Shown here: positions 15,879 to 24,058 of the stretch, piece after piece
Position numbering within the stretch: position 1 is the first letter of the stretch
Layout: each line of letters opens with the position of its first letter
Assembly (NCBI RefSeq): GCF_006770265.1
Contig: NZ_CP017194.1
Location: forward strand, 372,001 to 436,000
Length of the DNA stretch: 64,000 nucleotides
From: Lactococcus carnosus
Lineage (GTDB): Bacteria; Bacillota; Bacilli; Lactobacillales; Streptococcaceae
Reading direction: 5' to 3'
Program-made: the position numbers and the translations under genes
The notes under the pieces: model-generated
What the model saw: the letters and a program-made list of their open reading frames with translations, nothing else
Databases searched by the model: none
What the model was told of the DNA's origin: nothing

Positions 15879-16439
15879 ATGATTTCAAAAGTAATTGGCA
15901 TGAGATTAAAAAAAATTCGTGAAGAGAGAGGCTACTCATTAGAAAAAGTATCAGAGTTGACAGGTGTTAGTAAGCCAAGTATTAATAATATAGAAAGAGG
16001 GTTGACATCTCCTTCAATCGATAGTTTGTGGAAAATAGCGACAGGATTGTCAGTACCTATCTCTTATTTTTTTAGTGAATTTAAAACAGCGCATACACTA
16101 GTCAATATGGATGAGCTGACCAAAATCAACTCGAAAGACGAACTGGTCAGCATCTCCTCTATTTTTAGTTGGCTACCAACAGACAATTTTGAGTGTTTCT
16201 ACTTAGAGTTAGCAGCAAATGCAAATAGAGTGTCACAAGCACATGTTAAAGGTTCAAAGGAGCTAATTTTTATATTAGAGGGTCAGCTAACGATGCTGTT
16301 AGGAGAGGAACGCATCGTATGTAAAGAAAATGCATGTCTTAAATTTGATGCCAACATAGCGCATACTTATTTCAATGAAACAGACGCTAAGGTAAGAGGC
16401 ATAAGTGTGATGATTTATCCAGCAGATATTGACAGATAA
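15879..16439 (+). CDS. XRE-family regulator with C-terminal cupin domain
   Basis: A 186-residue two-domain regulator: HTH_3 at residues 7-62 (RLKKIREERGYSLEKVSEL, PSINNIERG) and a cupin_2 small-molecule-binding barrel at about 105-183 (KGSKELIFILEGQLTMLLGEE, then FDANIAHTYFNETD). Such proteins usually sense a metabolite and control an adjacent transporter or enzyme gene. The next gene, 76 bases on, encodes a DMT-type exporter, its likely target. AGGGTGG lies 4 bases before ATG. Confidence 0.85.
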   Translation: MISKVIGMRLKKIREERGYSLEKVSELTGVSKPSINNIERGLTSPSIDSLWKIATGLSVPISYFFSEFKTAHTLVNMDELTKINSKDELVSISSIFSWLPTDNFECFYLELAANANRVSQAHVKGSKELIFILEGQLTMLLGEERIVCKENACLKFDANIAHTYFNETDAKVRGISVMIYPADIDR

Positions 16440-16515
16440 AAAATAGTTAGCCTGTAAGCTATATGCGATAGATCTTAATTTCGACACATTTTTTAGTCAA
16501 TAGGAGTAGTGAGTC

Positions 16516-17439
16516 ATGGCATTTTTATTAGGTGTTTTAGCATCGTTTTTTTTCTCAGTTACATTTGTTTTAAATCAGTCTATGGCAAGTAGCGGAGGGG
16601 ATTGGCTTTGGACGGCCTCTCTAAGATTTCTATTTATGATGCCTTTCTTTTTTATCATTGTCATCTTAAAAAGAAATAGTCAGTTAACGCTTGTTTTTCT
16701 TACGATTAAAGGAAACTGGAAGTCCTGGTTTTTATGGAGTCAGGTTGCCTTTGGCCTGTTTTATATCCCCTTATGTTTTGCCTCATCGCTGGCTCCGGGC
16801 TGGCTTATAGCAAGCACTTGGCAAATCACGATTATTGCGGGTAGCGTGCTTGCGCCATTTTTAGAACCTAACTTATCAAAAAGAAAGCAAAGTCGTATTA
16901 GTAGGCAAGATGGCCTCATTTTCGGTGTCATCTTGTTAGGCATAGTCATCATAGAGTTACAGCATATGGCATTGGCTAATGTGACACCTTTATTAGTTGC
17001 TTTCATTGCGGTACTAATTGCAGCAGTTGCATACCCCTTAGGTAATCGCAAAATCATGATAGTTAATCATCATACCGCTAATCTAAATACAGATGAACGT
17101 ATTTTAGCCATGCTAGTTTGTAGTCTCCCGACATGGCTCGTTTGTTCAATTATTGGCTTTGTTAGAAGTGGTGTGCCAGAAACAGCCCAAGTCGCATCGA
17201 GTTTTTTAGTTGCCCTTTTTTCTGGTGTAATTGCGACATATCTATTTTTTCTATCGACACAAATGGTTCATACAAATATAAGAAAACTCGCGACTATAGA
17301 AGCACTGCAATCTTTAGAAGTTGTATTTTCTGTAGTGTTAGGAATGATTGTCCTGCAAGATACGTTTCCGAAACTCTTAACGATGGTTGGGTTGGGGCTG
17401 GTAGTTTTAGGCGTCTGTTTAAAAGTGATGCGAAGTTAG
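16516..17439 (+). CDS. DMT-superfamily transporter, EmrE-like putative multidrug efflux family
   Basis: A 307-residue membrane protein with about ten hydrophobic segments. The start FLLGVLASFFFSVTFVLNQSMA and the ASLAPGWLIASTWQITI and VTPLLVAFIAVLIAAVAYPLGNRK regions fit the Pfam putative multidrug resistance efflux transporter family of the drug/metabolite superfamily. The substrate cannot be read from sequence. The upstream XRE-cupin regulator probably controls it. AGGAGT precedes ATG. Confidence 0.75.
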   Translation: MAFLLGVLASFFFSVTFVLNQSMASSGGDWLWTASLRFLFMMPFFFIIVILKRNSQLTLVFLTIKGNWKSWFLWSQVAFGLFYIPLCFASSLAPGWLIASTWQITIIAGSVLAPFLEPNLSKRKQSRISRQDGLIFGVILLGIVIIELQHMALANVTPLLVAFIAVLIAAVAYPLGNRKIMIVNHHTANLNTDERILAMLVCSLPTWLVCSIIGFVRSGVPETAQVASSFLVALFSGVIATYLFFLSTQMVHTNIRKLATIEALQSLEVVFSVVLGMIVLQDTFPKLLTMVGLGLVVLGVCLKVMRS

Positions 17440-17774
17440 CAATACTGGAATGAAAAAATATCAGTTTAATGAAATGAATAGGATAGACTATTACGATGTG
17501 TGATTACCCCTTAATCAAGATTTATCTGATGCAAAAGGCGTGTTTGGATAATTGTACTGGTAAAAGTAAGCAACTCTTGTTATCTCAAGTCTTGTATTTT
17601 CTTTTGACTGATGGCTTGAAAAAATCATGAAAATAGTCTTTAAATAGTGGTAAAAAAGATAAAAATAGTGTAAAATAAGAGGGTATTGTTTCAAAAAAAT
17701 AGAGTTATGCTTGCTTATGTTTGATACATAGGATCAAAAGCTTAACTTATATATCTTACAGGAGAAATAAAAAC
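17440..17774. other. Intergenic region before gpmA
   Basis: No convincing gene. One 44-codon frame (17496-17630, plus strand) with a poorly placed AGGA is probably chance. The -10-like TAAAAT near 17680 may belong to the gpmA promoter. Confidence 0.4.
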
Positions 17775-18470
17775 ATGGTAAAATTAGTATTCGCACGCCA
17801 CGGCTTGTCTGAATGGAATGAAAAAAATCTCTTTACGGGATGGGCAGATGTAGATCTTGCTGAGCAAGGGATTGCAGAAGCTAAAAAAGCTGGAGAACTC
17901 ATCAAAGAAGCTGGCATCGAATTCGATATCGCTTACACATCAGTTCTTAAACGTGCAATCAAAACAACGAACTATGTCCTTGAATATTCTGACCAACTTT
18001 GGGTACCAGTTGTAAAATCTTGGCGCTTAAACGAACGTCACTATGGTGCGTTGACAGGTCTTAATAAAGCTGATGCTGCTGTCCAATATGGTGATGATCA
18101 AGTCCTCATCTGGCGCCGTTCATACAATGTGAGCCCAGATGCAATGGCACATGATGCTGAATTCTCATCACATGGTGACCGTCGTTATGCACACCTTGAA
18201 GATTCAATCGTACCTGATGCTGAAAACCTTGAGTTGACACTTGAACGTGCACTTCCTTTCTGGGAAGACCAAATTGCACCAGCACTTAAAGATGGTAAAA
18301 ACGTTTTTGTTGGTGCCCATGGTAACTCAATCCGTGCCTTGGTTAAACATATCAACAAAATGTCAGCTGACGAAATCTTGAAATTTGAGATTCCTAACTT
18401 CCCACCATTAGTATTCGAATTTGACGACAACTTGAACAAAGTTGCACAATACTACCTAGAAGATAAATAA
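17775..18470 (+). CDS. gpmA: 2,3-bisphosphoglycerate-dependent phosphoglycerate mutase
   Basis: Interconverts 3- and 2-phosphoglycerate in glycolysis. The catalytic phosphohistidine lies in [18 protein letters not shown] (His 9 of the chosen start), with [11 protein letters not shown] and the second histidine in [16 protein letters not shown] 17775 is chosen because CAGGAG lies 10 bases upstream; the frame is open 18 codons further, without support. 231 residues is normal. High codon optimisation and an own terminator fit a highly expressed single gene. Confidence 0.97.
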   Translation: MVKLVFARHGLSEWNEKNLFTGWADVDLAEQGIAEAKKAGELIKEAGIEFDIAYTSVLKRAIKTTNYVLEYSDQLWVPVVKSWRLNERHYGALTGLNKADAAVQYGDDQVLIWRRSYNVSPDAMAHDAEFSSHGDRRYAHLEDSIVPDAENLELTLERALPFWEDQIAPALKDGKNVFVGAHGNSIRALVKHINKMSADEILKFEIPNFPPLVFEFDDNLNKVAQYYLEDK

Positions 18471-18548
18471 GCAGTAAAAAGGGTATATCATCATATTGTA
18501 GAGGAAATAAAAGAACCATATGATTTTTGATGTGATTCCTCATAATAT

Positions 18549-18575
18549 AGACTTTCCAAAAGGAAGGTCTTTTTT
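18549..18575 (+). terminator. Terminator of gpmA
   Basis: AGACTTTCC (18549-18557) and GGAAGGTCT (18562-18570) pair with one wobble around AAAA, followed by T residues. Confidence 0.85.
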
Positions 18576-18688
18576 ATTGGCAAGCTAATCATTTGACTGT
18601 AAGCTAAAACCGCTCAAGAAATGGTGTTTGAAAAGATTAAATAGGTTATCAGGGTGCTTATATTGGATAGGCAGTTAACTGTAGGTAT

Positions 18689-18723
18689 AAAAAAGTGTAG
18701 GCGTTTAAGGCTTACACTTTTTT
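18689..18723 (-). terminator. Terminator of the yahD-yaiA-yaiB operon
   Basis: AAAAAGTGTA and TACACTTTTT flank an inner GGC/GCC-like stem; the hairpin follows the yaiB stop and could also stop rightward transcripts. Confidence 0.8.
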
Positions 18724-18737
18724 GTCTTAAAAAAGAT

Positions 18738-19328
18738 TTATTTAGGACGTATCAGCTCAAACTGATCGCCTAAACCTGCATACGCATTTCCGGCTAAGCG
18801 AGCGATGGGGTTGAGCTTGTCTAGGTCGATATGAAAGTTTGATTCATCTAATATATCGTCCGCGAATGAGAAATGGACAACTTCAAGTAGGACGAGATGT
18901 CCCGTCTCTCCGAGTGGTATATGCTTGAAAAGTCTTGTTTCTAAGCGGACAGTTGCAGCTGTTAAACTAGGGACTTGAACGACTTTAGACGGCTCAAGAC
19001 CAAGAGAAAAGTGTTCAGCTTCGCTGACATCTGCTGGTAATAGCGCGGCCGTTTCGTTCATTAAGGCAACATTATCACCATTTACAAGGTGGACGACTGC
19101 TTCTTTTGTTGCCAATAGATTGTTCAGGGTATCCTTGTCAGCGGTAAAAGAGACTGACAAGAGTGGCGGATTAGCTGACGCAACATTGAAAAAACTAAAA
19201 GGGGCGACATTGACTAAGCCATCGCTGTTTTGACTCGTTAGCCAAGCGATCGGTCTAGGTACGATACTGCCTGATAAGAGTTTATAGACCGTTTTGTCAT
19301 CTAGTTGGTCTGCTTGATATGATTTCAT
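18738..19328 (-). CDS. yaiB: Flavin reductase-like FMN-binding protein, YaiB-like
   Basis: A 196-residue split-barrel flavoprotein: LLSGSIVPRPIAWLTS, VNVAPFSFFNVASANPPLLSVSF and the C-terminal GNAYAGLGDQFELIRP are typical of the flavin reductase family. In Lactococcus lactis the copper-induced yahCD-yaiAB operon degrades quinones, with YaiB proposed to reduce quinone to hydroquinone; gene order here is yahD-yaiA-yaiB. ATG 19328 follows AAGGAA; an upstream in-frame extension of 29 codons overlaps yaiA and lacks support. Confidence 0.8.
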   Translation of the reverse strand: MKSYQADQLDDKTVYKLLSGSIVPRPIAWLTSQNSDGLVNVAPFSFFNVASANPPLLSVSFTADKDTLNNLLATKEAVVHLVNGDNVALMNETAALLPADVSEAEHFSLGLEPSKVVQVPSLTAATVRLETRLFKHIPLGETGHLVLLEVVHFSFADDILDESNFHIDLDKLNPIARLAGNAYAGLGDQFELIRPK

Positions 19329-19338
19329 GTATTTCCTT

Positions 19339-20493
19339 CTATTTGCTAGTAGGGGTGTGCTCAAGTACTTTTTCGACAGTCCATAGGGGATCTTTACGTC
19401 TGTCGTGGTGAGCATCAGATGTGTCCAAAGGACGTAAACTGGCTGCTAGTTGTGCTTTTGCTGCTTCATTTCCAGGGAAGAGATGCGAGGGCAGGCTAAG
19501 TGATAAACCAGATGCTTCTTTTGTTTGGTCAATCCAAAATCCTGACGTCATCAAGGCTTCCTCATAGCTATCCACAACACCCATACCTGATTTTACCATA
19601 TCAAGTGCACCAATTCCTGGTGTATAAGTTGCAATCTCAAAAAGGACACCGGGTGCTACTCGGACATATTCACTTGAGAAGTAAAATCGATCGACTAAAC
19701 CGGAATGTGGTAAACGAAATGATTTGATGCGATTAATCCAGTAAGTTAGCGTTTCAGGATTTGGTGTGCCTAAAGCCAAATGGTGAATTGTTCCGTAACC
19801 TTGATAGGCATGTTGCTCATGCTCACTCGCTTCTTGTAGGATGAGCGCTGCACCGTTACCGCCATTTGCGACTTCAAAGAGGTGTAAATCGGCCTCTTTA
19901 CCAGCATACTTAAAGCCAAAGACGGTTTCTAAGATTGAGCGGAGGTTATCTGGTTTTTCTACTTTGATAAATACTGGGCCAAGGCCTGTAATACCATGTT
20001 CTGCTGGTACATTAGACAGTTGCCATGAGCGACCAGTTGCTGCATCTCCGCTATTGTTTTGATCTGAGATGAGTTGATAGCGTTGGCCATCAAAGTCTGT
20101 AAAGGCTAGCGTTTTTTGTCCGAATTTGCTTGTAATCTCCCCATGAGCAACATGAGCGTCATCAAATCGCGTCACCCAATAAGCCAGGGAAGCATCGGTC
20201 GGTACACGAAATGAAGCACGCTCGATACTATTGACACCGTGTTGTCCTTTTGGAATGCCTTTAAAGTCAAAGAAAGTCATATCTGCACCTTGTCCGTCTT
20301 CTTCGGTGAAGAAAAGGTGGTAAGTTTCATAGTCATCTTGATTGACTGTTAATTTGGCTAATCGAAGTCCCAAAATATTTGTAAAAAAATCATAAATTTT
20401 TTGGGCACTTGAGGTGATTGCTGTCACATGGTGGACGCCACCAAGGACAAGGTTTTCGGGGATTTCTGTTACGATATGATTAGCGTTCATCAT
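19339..20493 (-). CDS. yaiA: Ring-cleaving extradiol dioxygenase (VOC family), YaiA-like
   Basis: A 384-residue protein of two vicinal-oxygen-chelate modules. Metal-ligand candidates are the His pair in GGVHHVTA (module 1), the His pair in GTIHHLALG and the Glu of GVLFEIAT (module 2). It belongs to the hydroquinone-type ring-cleaving dioxygenases (LinE/MhqO/YaiA). In L. lactis YaiA opens (hydroxy)hydroquinones under copper/quinone stress. GGAG within the first codons sits 6 bases before ATG 20493, which favours that start over ATG 20505, which has no ribosome binding site. Confidence 0.82.
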   Translation of the reverse strand: MMNANHIVTEIPENLVLGGVHHVTAITSSAQKIYDFFTNILGLRLAKLTVNQDDYETYHLFFTEEDGQGADMTFFDFKGIPKGQHGVNSIERASFRVPTDASLAYWVTRFDDAHVAHGEITSKFGQKTLAFTDFDGQRYQLISDQNNSGDAATGRSWQLSNVPAEHGITGLGPVFIKVEKPDNLRSILETVFGFKYAGKEADLHLFEVANGGNGAALILQEASEHEQHAYQGYGTIHHLALGTPNPETLTYWINRIKSFRLPHSGLVDRFYFSSEYVRVAPGVLFEIATYTPGIGALDMVKSGMGVVDSYEEALMTSGFWIDQTKEASGLSLSLPSHLFPGNEAAKAQLAASLRPLDTSDAHHDRRKDPLWTVEKVLEHTPTSK

Positions 20494-20525
20494 TTGATTC
20501 TCCATTTTTTAAGTAGCTAGTTTTG

Positions 20526-21146
20526 CTAGCGTGTCTTATCTAGCCAATTTTTGGCAGCCATGACTTCATCTTGCGTTAGCTGATGACCAGATGTGGTCTC
20601 AAAACTTGTAACTTGACAGCCAGAGGTTTCTAAATCTGCTTTTAGCAACGCAAACTCATTTTCTGGCACGATTGGGTCGTTGTTAGCATAGCTGAGAAAA
20701 ACTTTTGTCTGATTGACTTGTTGTAGGCTCTGGATAGGTTCAAGCTGCATGCCGTGAAATGCAATGACTTTATCAAACTGACAGGTCCCCTTTAGTAACA
20801 TATTTAGGGCCACATTTGCGCCATTTGAATAGCCTAAGGCAATCATATGCTGTAACTTAATCTCATGTTTTTTAGCGAGTCGTACGATCTCATCAGCTAA
20901 CCAGCTACTTTCTTCATTTAATGACTCAAGATCAAAATTCGCTTTGGTAAAGCCACCTGAACCGTGAAGCTTAAAATAGCGATTGCTACCTTGTTGATTG
21001 ATTCGACCGCGAATCGATAAAATCGGATGGGTTGGGGCAATTTGATCAGCAATTGCTAATAGTTGATGTTCATCTCCACCAGTACTATGTAACAATAAAA
21101 GAGGTGCTAAGTTGTTGTTACCAGCTTTATACACATAATTTGTCAT
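20526..21146 (-). CDS. yahD: Serine alpha/beta hydrolase, YahD-like
   Basis: A 206-residue carboxylesterase/phospholipase-type hydrolase, the same length as the copper-induced YahD of L. lactis and related to MhqD. The nucleophile elbow is GYSNGA near residue 105, the acid lies in NNDPIVP and the catalytic His in TSGHQLT near residue 188; LLLHSTGGDEHQLL forms the oxyanion region. It is the first gene after a promoter covered by a CopR-type palindrome. AAGGAG lies 6 bases before ATG. Confidence 0.85.
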   Translation of the reverse strand: MTNYVYKAGNNNLAPLLLLHSTGGDEHQLLAIADQIAPTHPILSIRGRINQQGSNRYFKLHGSGGFTKANFDLESLNEESSWLADEIVRLAKKHEIKLQHMIALGYSNGANVALNMLLKGTCQFDKVIAFHGMQLEPIQSLQQVNQTKVFLSYANNDPIVPENEFALLKADLETSGCQVTSFETTSGHQLTQDEVMAAKNWLDKTR

Positions 21147-21179
21147 CTTGTCTCCTTATAAATAGATAGGGGAAGTAAA

Positions 21180-21227
21180 AACCCGGCCTTTGTTTACAAT
21201 TGTAAACAAAGGCCGGGTTGATGTCAA
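21180..21227 (-). promoter_or_regulatory. yahD promoter with a 40-bp perfect palindrome containing a cop box
   Basis: On the minus strand -35 TTGACA (21222-21227) and -10 TACAAT (21199-21204) are 17 bases apart. Bases 21180-21219 are a perfect palindrome of two 20-base arms with no loop, centred on TACAATTGTA, which fits the CopR/CopY box TACANNTGTA and covers the -10. Read from the upstream lipoprotein operon it would form a long hairpin followed by T residues. Confidence 0.85.
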
Positions 21228-21284
21228 GAAATTCGATTTAGGGGAAAATGAATCGTTAAAGCTAGTTAAACCAATGCCTTGGCA

Positions 21285-22220
21285 TCAGTGTTTCCCATCA
21301 GAGTCGAGATAGGCTTTGAAACTCGTATGTTCATGACTATCTAATGTGGTAACCGTACAGCTTTTGAACTGCGTCATATTTGGGGCAATCACCGCTCTAT
21401 AGGCTGATACGGTGATAGCTTGAGACAAGGTTGAATCGGGGATTTTATAAGTCATCGTGACGTCTCCGAGTGACATGAATAAGTCCTTGAAGGTAAGCTG
21501 TTCTATTCTTTTTTGGGTATTATTTAACTGTTTTGGGTTGTCCCATGAAGTGCCAAGTAGTGCATTAAGATCTGCTTTTGAGAATTTGAATCTAGCATCA
21601 GAAATAGATTTTTGTTTAAACTCTACTGACATTGAAGCATCACGTGCACCACCGGAAAATGAGGCATCGAAGGCCAAATATTTTGGGGGTGATAGGGTCA
21701 GTTTGGCATCAGGAGACGGAGAGTCATGCTTTAAATTGACTTGTGCATTGGCTACTGAGTTAGACCAGGTCCCCGTCATGGCCCTTTCGTACTGTGCTAA
21801 ATAAGATTGCGTCTTATTTAACCAGGCCTCGTTGATCGTCTTGATACGACGGTCAAGCATTTTATATTGTCGCGATGTTTGGCGATAATAGTATTTTTGT
21901 TGTTTTTGGACGTCGTCTGTTAAGGTGAGTATGTTACCTGAAGCATCAAATTTGACTTTATAGTTAAGCTGCTTGAGATAAGTTAAGGTATGTTGGCTAG
22001 GGTTAAATGTGTAGTTAGTATCTTTAGCAAAATTTACTTTTTTAGCCGCCACGGTACCTGATGCTAGTAAATCAGGGCTATTGTTAGCCCGAATTGGGTC
22101 TAGGACTAGGCCCCAGTATCCTTTTAGTAAGGTAGTTTCTGATTTCAATAATTTTCCACAGGATGAGAGGGACACGCCAACAAAAAATAGGCAGCAAATC
22201 GTTAGTAATTTCTTGATCAT
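21285..22220 (-). CDS. Unrecognised lipoprotein, tandem paralogue 2
   Basis: I do not recognise a family. The 311-residue product starts with a lipoprotein signal peptide (lipobox LSSC, Cys 21) and so should sit on the outer face of the membrane. It shares layout and short motifs with the gene just upstream: a G-x-W turn after the N-terminus (GYWG), a YYYR segment, a long charged helix, then TGTWS starting a second half. This suggests two copies of a small beta-rich ligand-binding-like module. Its ATG overlaps the upstream stop by 4 bases. No terminator is evident other than the cop palindrome downstream. Confidence 0.7.
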   Translation of the reverse strand: MIKKLLTICCLFFVGVSLSSCGKLLKSETTLLKGYWGLVLDPIRANNSPDLLASGTVAAKKVNFAKDTNYTFNPSQHTLTYLKQLNYKVKFDASGNILTLTDDVQKQQKYYYRQTSRQYKMLDRRIKTINEAWLNKTQSYLAQYERAMTGTWSNSVANAQVNLKHDSPSPDAKLTLSPPKYLAFDASFSGGARDASMSVEFKQKSISDARFKFSKADLNALLGTSWDNPKQLNNTQKRIEQLTFKDLFMSLGDVTMTYKIPDSTLSQAITVSAYRAVIAPNMTQFKSCTVTTLDSHEHTSFKAYLDSDGKH

Positions 22221-23215
22221 GTTATTGGGACCACCTTAGTCGTTTCACCAGAAAGTTGCACACCTTCATCACCGCATTGGGTGATAACGAGTGGCGCATC
22301 AAATGATAGTTTGCCATCTTTATAAGATAGGCCTAAGAGTGTGACATCTTGTGAAATAGTACCAGCTGAGGTTGTCACATCATAGGAAAAAATGATCAGC
22401 TTAATCCGGCTAAATAGCTCCTCGTTAGATAGGCTACGAATAATCGACAGTAGTTTTTCAGGATCAGTAGGGATATGATCAGAAGGTGCTAGGCCTAAGA
22501 TACCATTGATCTGGTAGCTGGCATATGCGTTAGTTATTGCTTGTATATCGAAGTTTGTTAGATCATCTGAGGATGCATGAAACGTGATGTGATTTTCTGT
22601 ATCAAAGGTCAGGGTCTGCATACCGGGCGCCCAAGCTACCCCTAGTGCTGTCGTCTGTGTGGCTTTAAATCGGCCAGACCAAGTACCAACCAAACTTTCT
22701 TTGACTGTGTTCTCGATAAAGTCAGCTTTCTTTGCCCATGTTTTGTTGAGCTCGGAGAGCGCTGCATTCTGTTCTTTTTCGGCTATTTTAATTTCATCTT
22801 GCTTACGCTTTTCAAGACGACTACCGACACGATAATAAGTTGTCCATTTTTCATCTTCCCCTGAAATTCTGAGGGTTAGGCTATCTCGCCCTTTTTTTAA
22901 AGCATAGTCATAGCTATGATTGTTCACGCTAATTTGTTTTTGTTTACGATGTAATTGATAAGGGCTGGGAGAACCTTCGAAAAACGTCGCCCTATTTTGT
23001 GTAAATGCAATTTTGTCGCTAGTAGCTGCGTTGACGTCTAGTATTTTTTTCATACTGTCAGCACTAGACGTTTTGGGTAGGACTGTCTTACTTTCTGAAT
23101 AAGCAACCCAGTCGCCTTGGATGGATTCTTGTGATCCTGTTTGATAATTATTGACACTGAAAACTGCGACTGCTAATAAGGATGGTATGGCTATAATAGC
23201 CCAAATTTTTTTCAT
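22217..23215 (-). CDS. Unrecognised membrane-anchored protein, tandem paralogue 1
   Basis: A 332-residue protein with an N-terminal hydrophobic segment (residues 4-22) that acts as signal peptide or anchor; no lipobox cysteine. It parallels the next gene: GDWVAYSES near residue 35, TYYRVGSRLEKR, a charged helix rich in Lys/Glu, then VGTWSGRF near residue 178 at the start of the second half. Family unknown. It is first in a two-gene operon divergent from the TetR-pip operon; a TATAAT (23293-23298, minus strand) lies upstream and AGGAG about 12 bases before ATG. Confidence 0.7.
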   Translation of the reverse strand: MKKIWAIIAIPSLLAVAVFSVNNYQTGSQESIQGDWVAYSESKTVLPKTSSADSMKKILDVNAATSDKIAFTQNRATFFEGSPSPYQLHRKQKQISVNNHSYDYALKKGRDSLTLRISGEDEKWTTYYRVGSRLEKRKQDEIKIAEKEQNAALSELNKTWAKKADFIENTVKESLVGTWSGRFKATQTTALGVAWAPGMQTLTFDTENHITFHASSDDLTNFDIQAITNAYASYQINGILGLAPSDHIPTDPEKLLSIIRSLSNEELFSRIKLIIFSYDVTTSAGTISQDVTLLGLSYKDGKLSFDAPLVITQCGDEGVQLSGETTKVVPIT

Positions 23216-23363
23216 CGTTTGTGTTTGCTCCTATAGAAAGGTATCTAGTCTGAACTAGGTATGACAAGAAACTAGTATCGTTTTAGATTTTAATTATACA
23301 CCATTTATTAGAAAAATGTCGTCATAACAGGGAATAAGTATAAAAAAGTTTTTACAGTAGATA

Positions 23364-23451
23364 TTAGACGTAGTGTCTACTATGTGCTATAATGACTTAT
23401 TCCTTTATATAAAGGTAAATGTTCGAAAATTATACTATTATAGACACTATG
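23364..23451 (+). promoter_or_regulatory. Promoter and candidate TetR operators of the tetR-pip operon
   Basis: TTAGAC (23364-23369) and TATAAT (23388-23393) are 18 bases apart. TAGTGTCTA (23371-23379, between the two hexamers) and its exact inverse TAGACACTA (23441-23449, in the leader) may be operator copies. Confidence 0.5.
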
Positions 23452-23481
23452 TGTTTATTCTATTGTAAAAGGAGAAGCGTT

Positions 23482-24036
23482 GTGGAAAATAGAAAAGAAC
23501 AAACAAAAGTAAGACTTCGTGATGCGATGATCCAATTATTACAAGAAAAAGCATTTGATCAAATTTCGACGACTGAATTAGTCAAGGTTGCACAAATCAG
23601 TAGAAGTGGCTTTTATAAGCATTATAGAGATAAAGATGATATGATTGCCAAATATCAAAAGGCCTTATTTAATACGATTGATTATATTTTTGAAAAGAAT
23701 AAAGGGTATTTACAAAAAACATTGCTCGAAACGTATGAACTATTAGATAAAAATGACATTTATGCGGCTTTGTTTTCCAAAAATGGCAATAAAGAAAGTC
23801 AGCAATTTATGCAGGAACAATTAAAAATGATCTTAGATCGTTCGCTGTTATCTGAGGATGTGAGACAGGAGCAGCAAGATAGTTTAACGGATATTTATGC
23901 GACAACTTATTATGTTAATGCCGTATTTGGTTTGACACAAACATGGATTCAGCGCAAACGTAAGGAATCACCGGAGCAAATCGTAGACCTGTTAATGGCA
24001 CTAATTAACAGAAGTGAATCATTGACTTATTCGTAG
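23482..24036 (+). CDS. TetR-family regulator
   Basis: A 184-residue repressor-type protein. The N-terminal TetR HTH is clear (LRDAMIQLLQEKAFDQIS, TTELVKVAQISRSGFYKHYRDKDDMI); the C-terminal part is all helical and resembles regulators placed next to YhgE/Pip genes. GTG 23482 is chosen because GGAG lies 7 bases upstream; the frame is open upstream from an ATG at 23419 without ribosome binding site. It is followed 22 bases later by pip, which it probably controls. Confidence 0.87.
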   Translation: MENRKEQTKVRLRDAMIQLLQEKAFDQISTTELVKVAQISRSGFYKHYRDKDDMIAKYQKALFNTIDYIFEKNKGYLQKTLLETYELLDKNDIYAALFSKNGNKESQQFMQEQLKMILDRSLLSEDVRQEQQDSLTDIYATTYYVNAVFGLTQTWIQRKRKESPEQIVDLLMALINRSESLTYS

Positions 24037-24058
24037 TTAGTATCAAACAGGAGAAAAA

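Noticed and set aside
15860-15880. AGGGTGGCAC, similar to the T-box specifier sequence
   Set aside because: No specifier stem, no terminator pair and it doubles as the ribosome binding site of the XRE-cupin gene.
17496-17630. 44-codon frame upstream of gpmA
   Set aside because: Only a badly spaced AGGA precedes it and no recognisable motif is encoded; kept as a remark in the intergenic entry.
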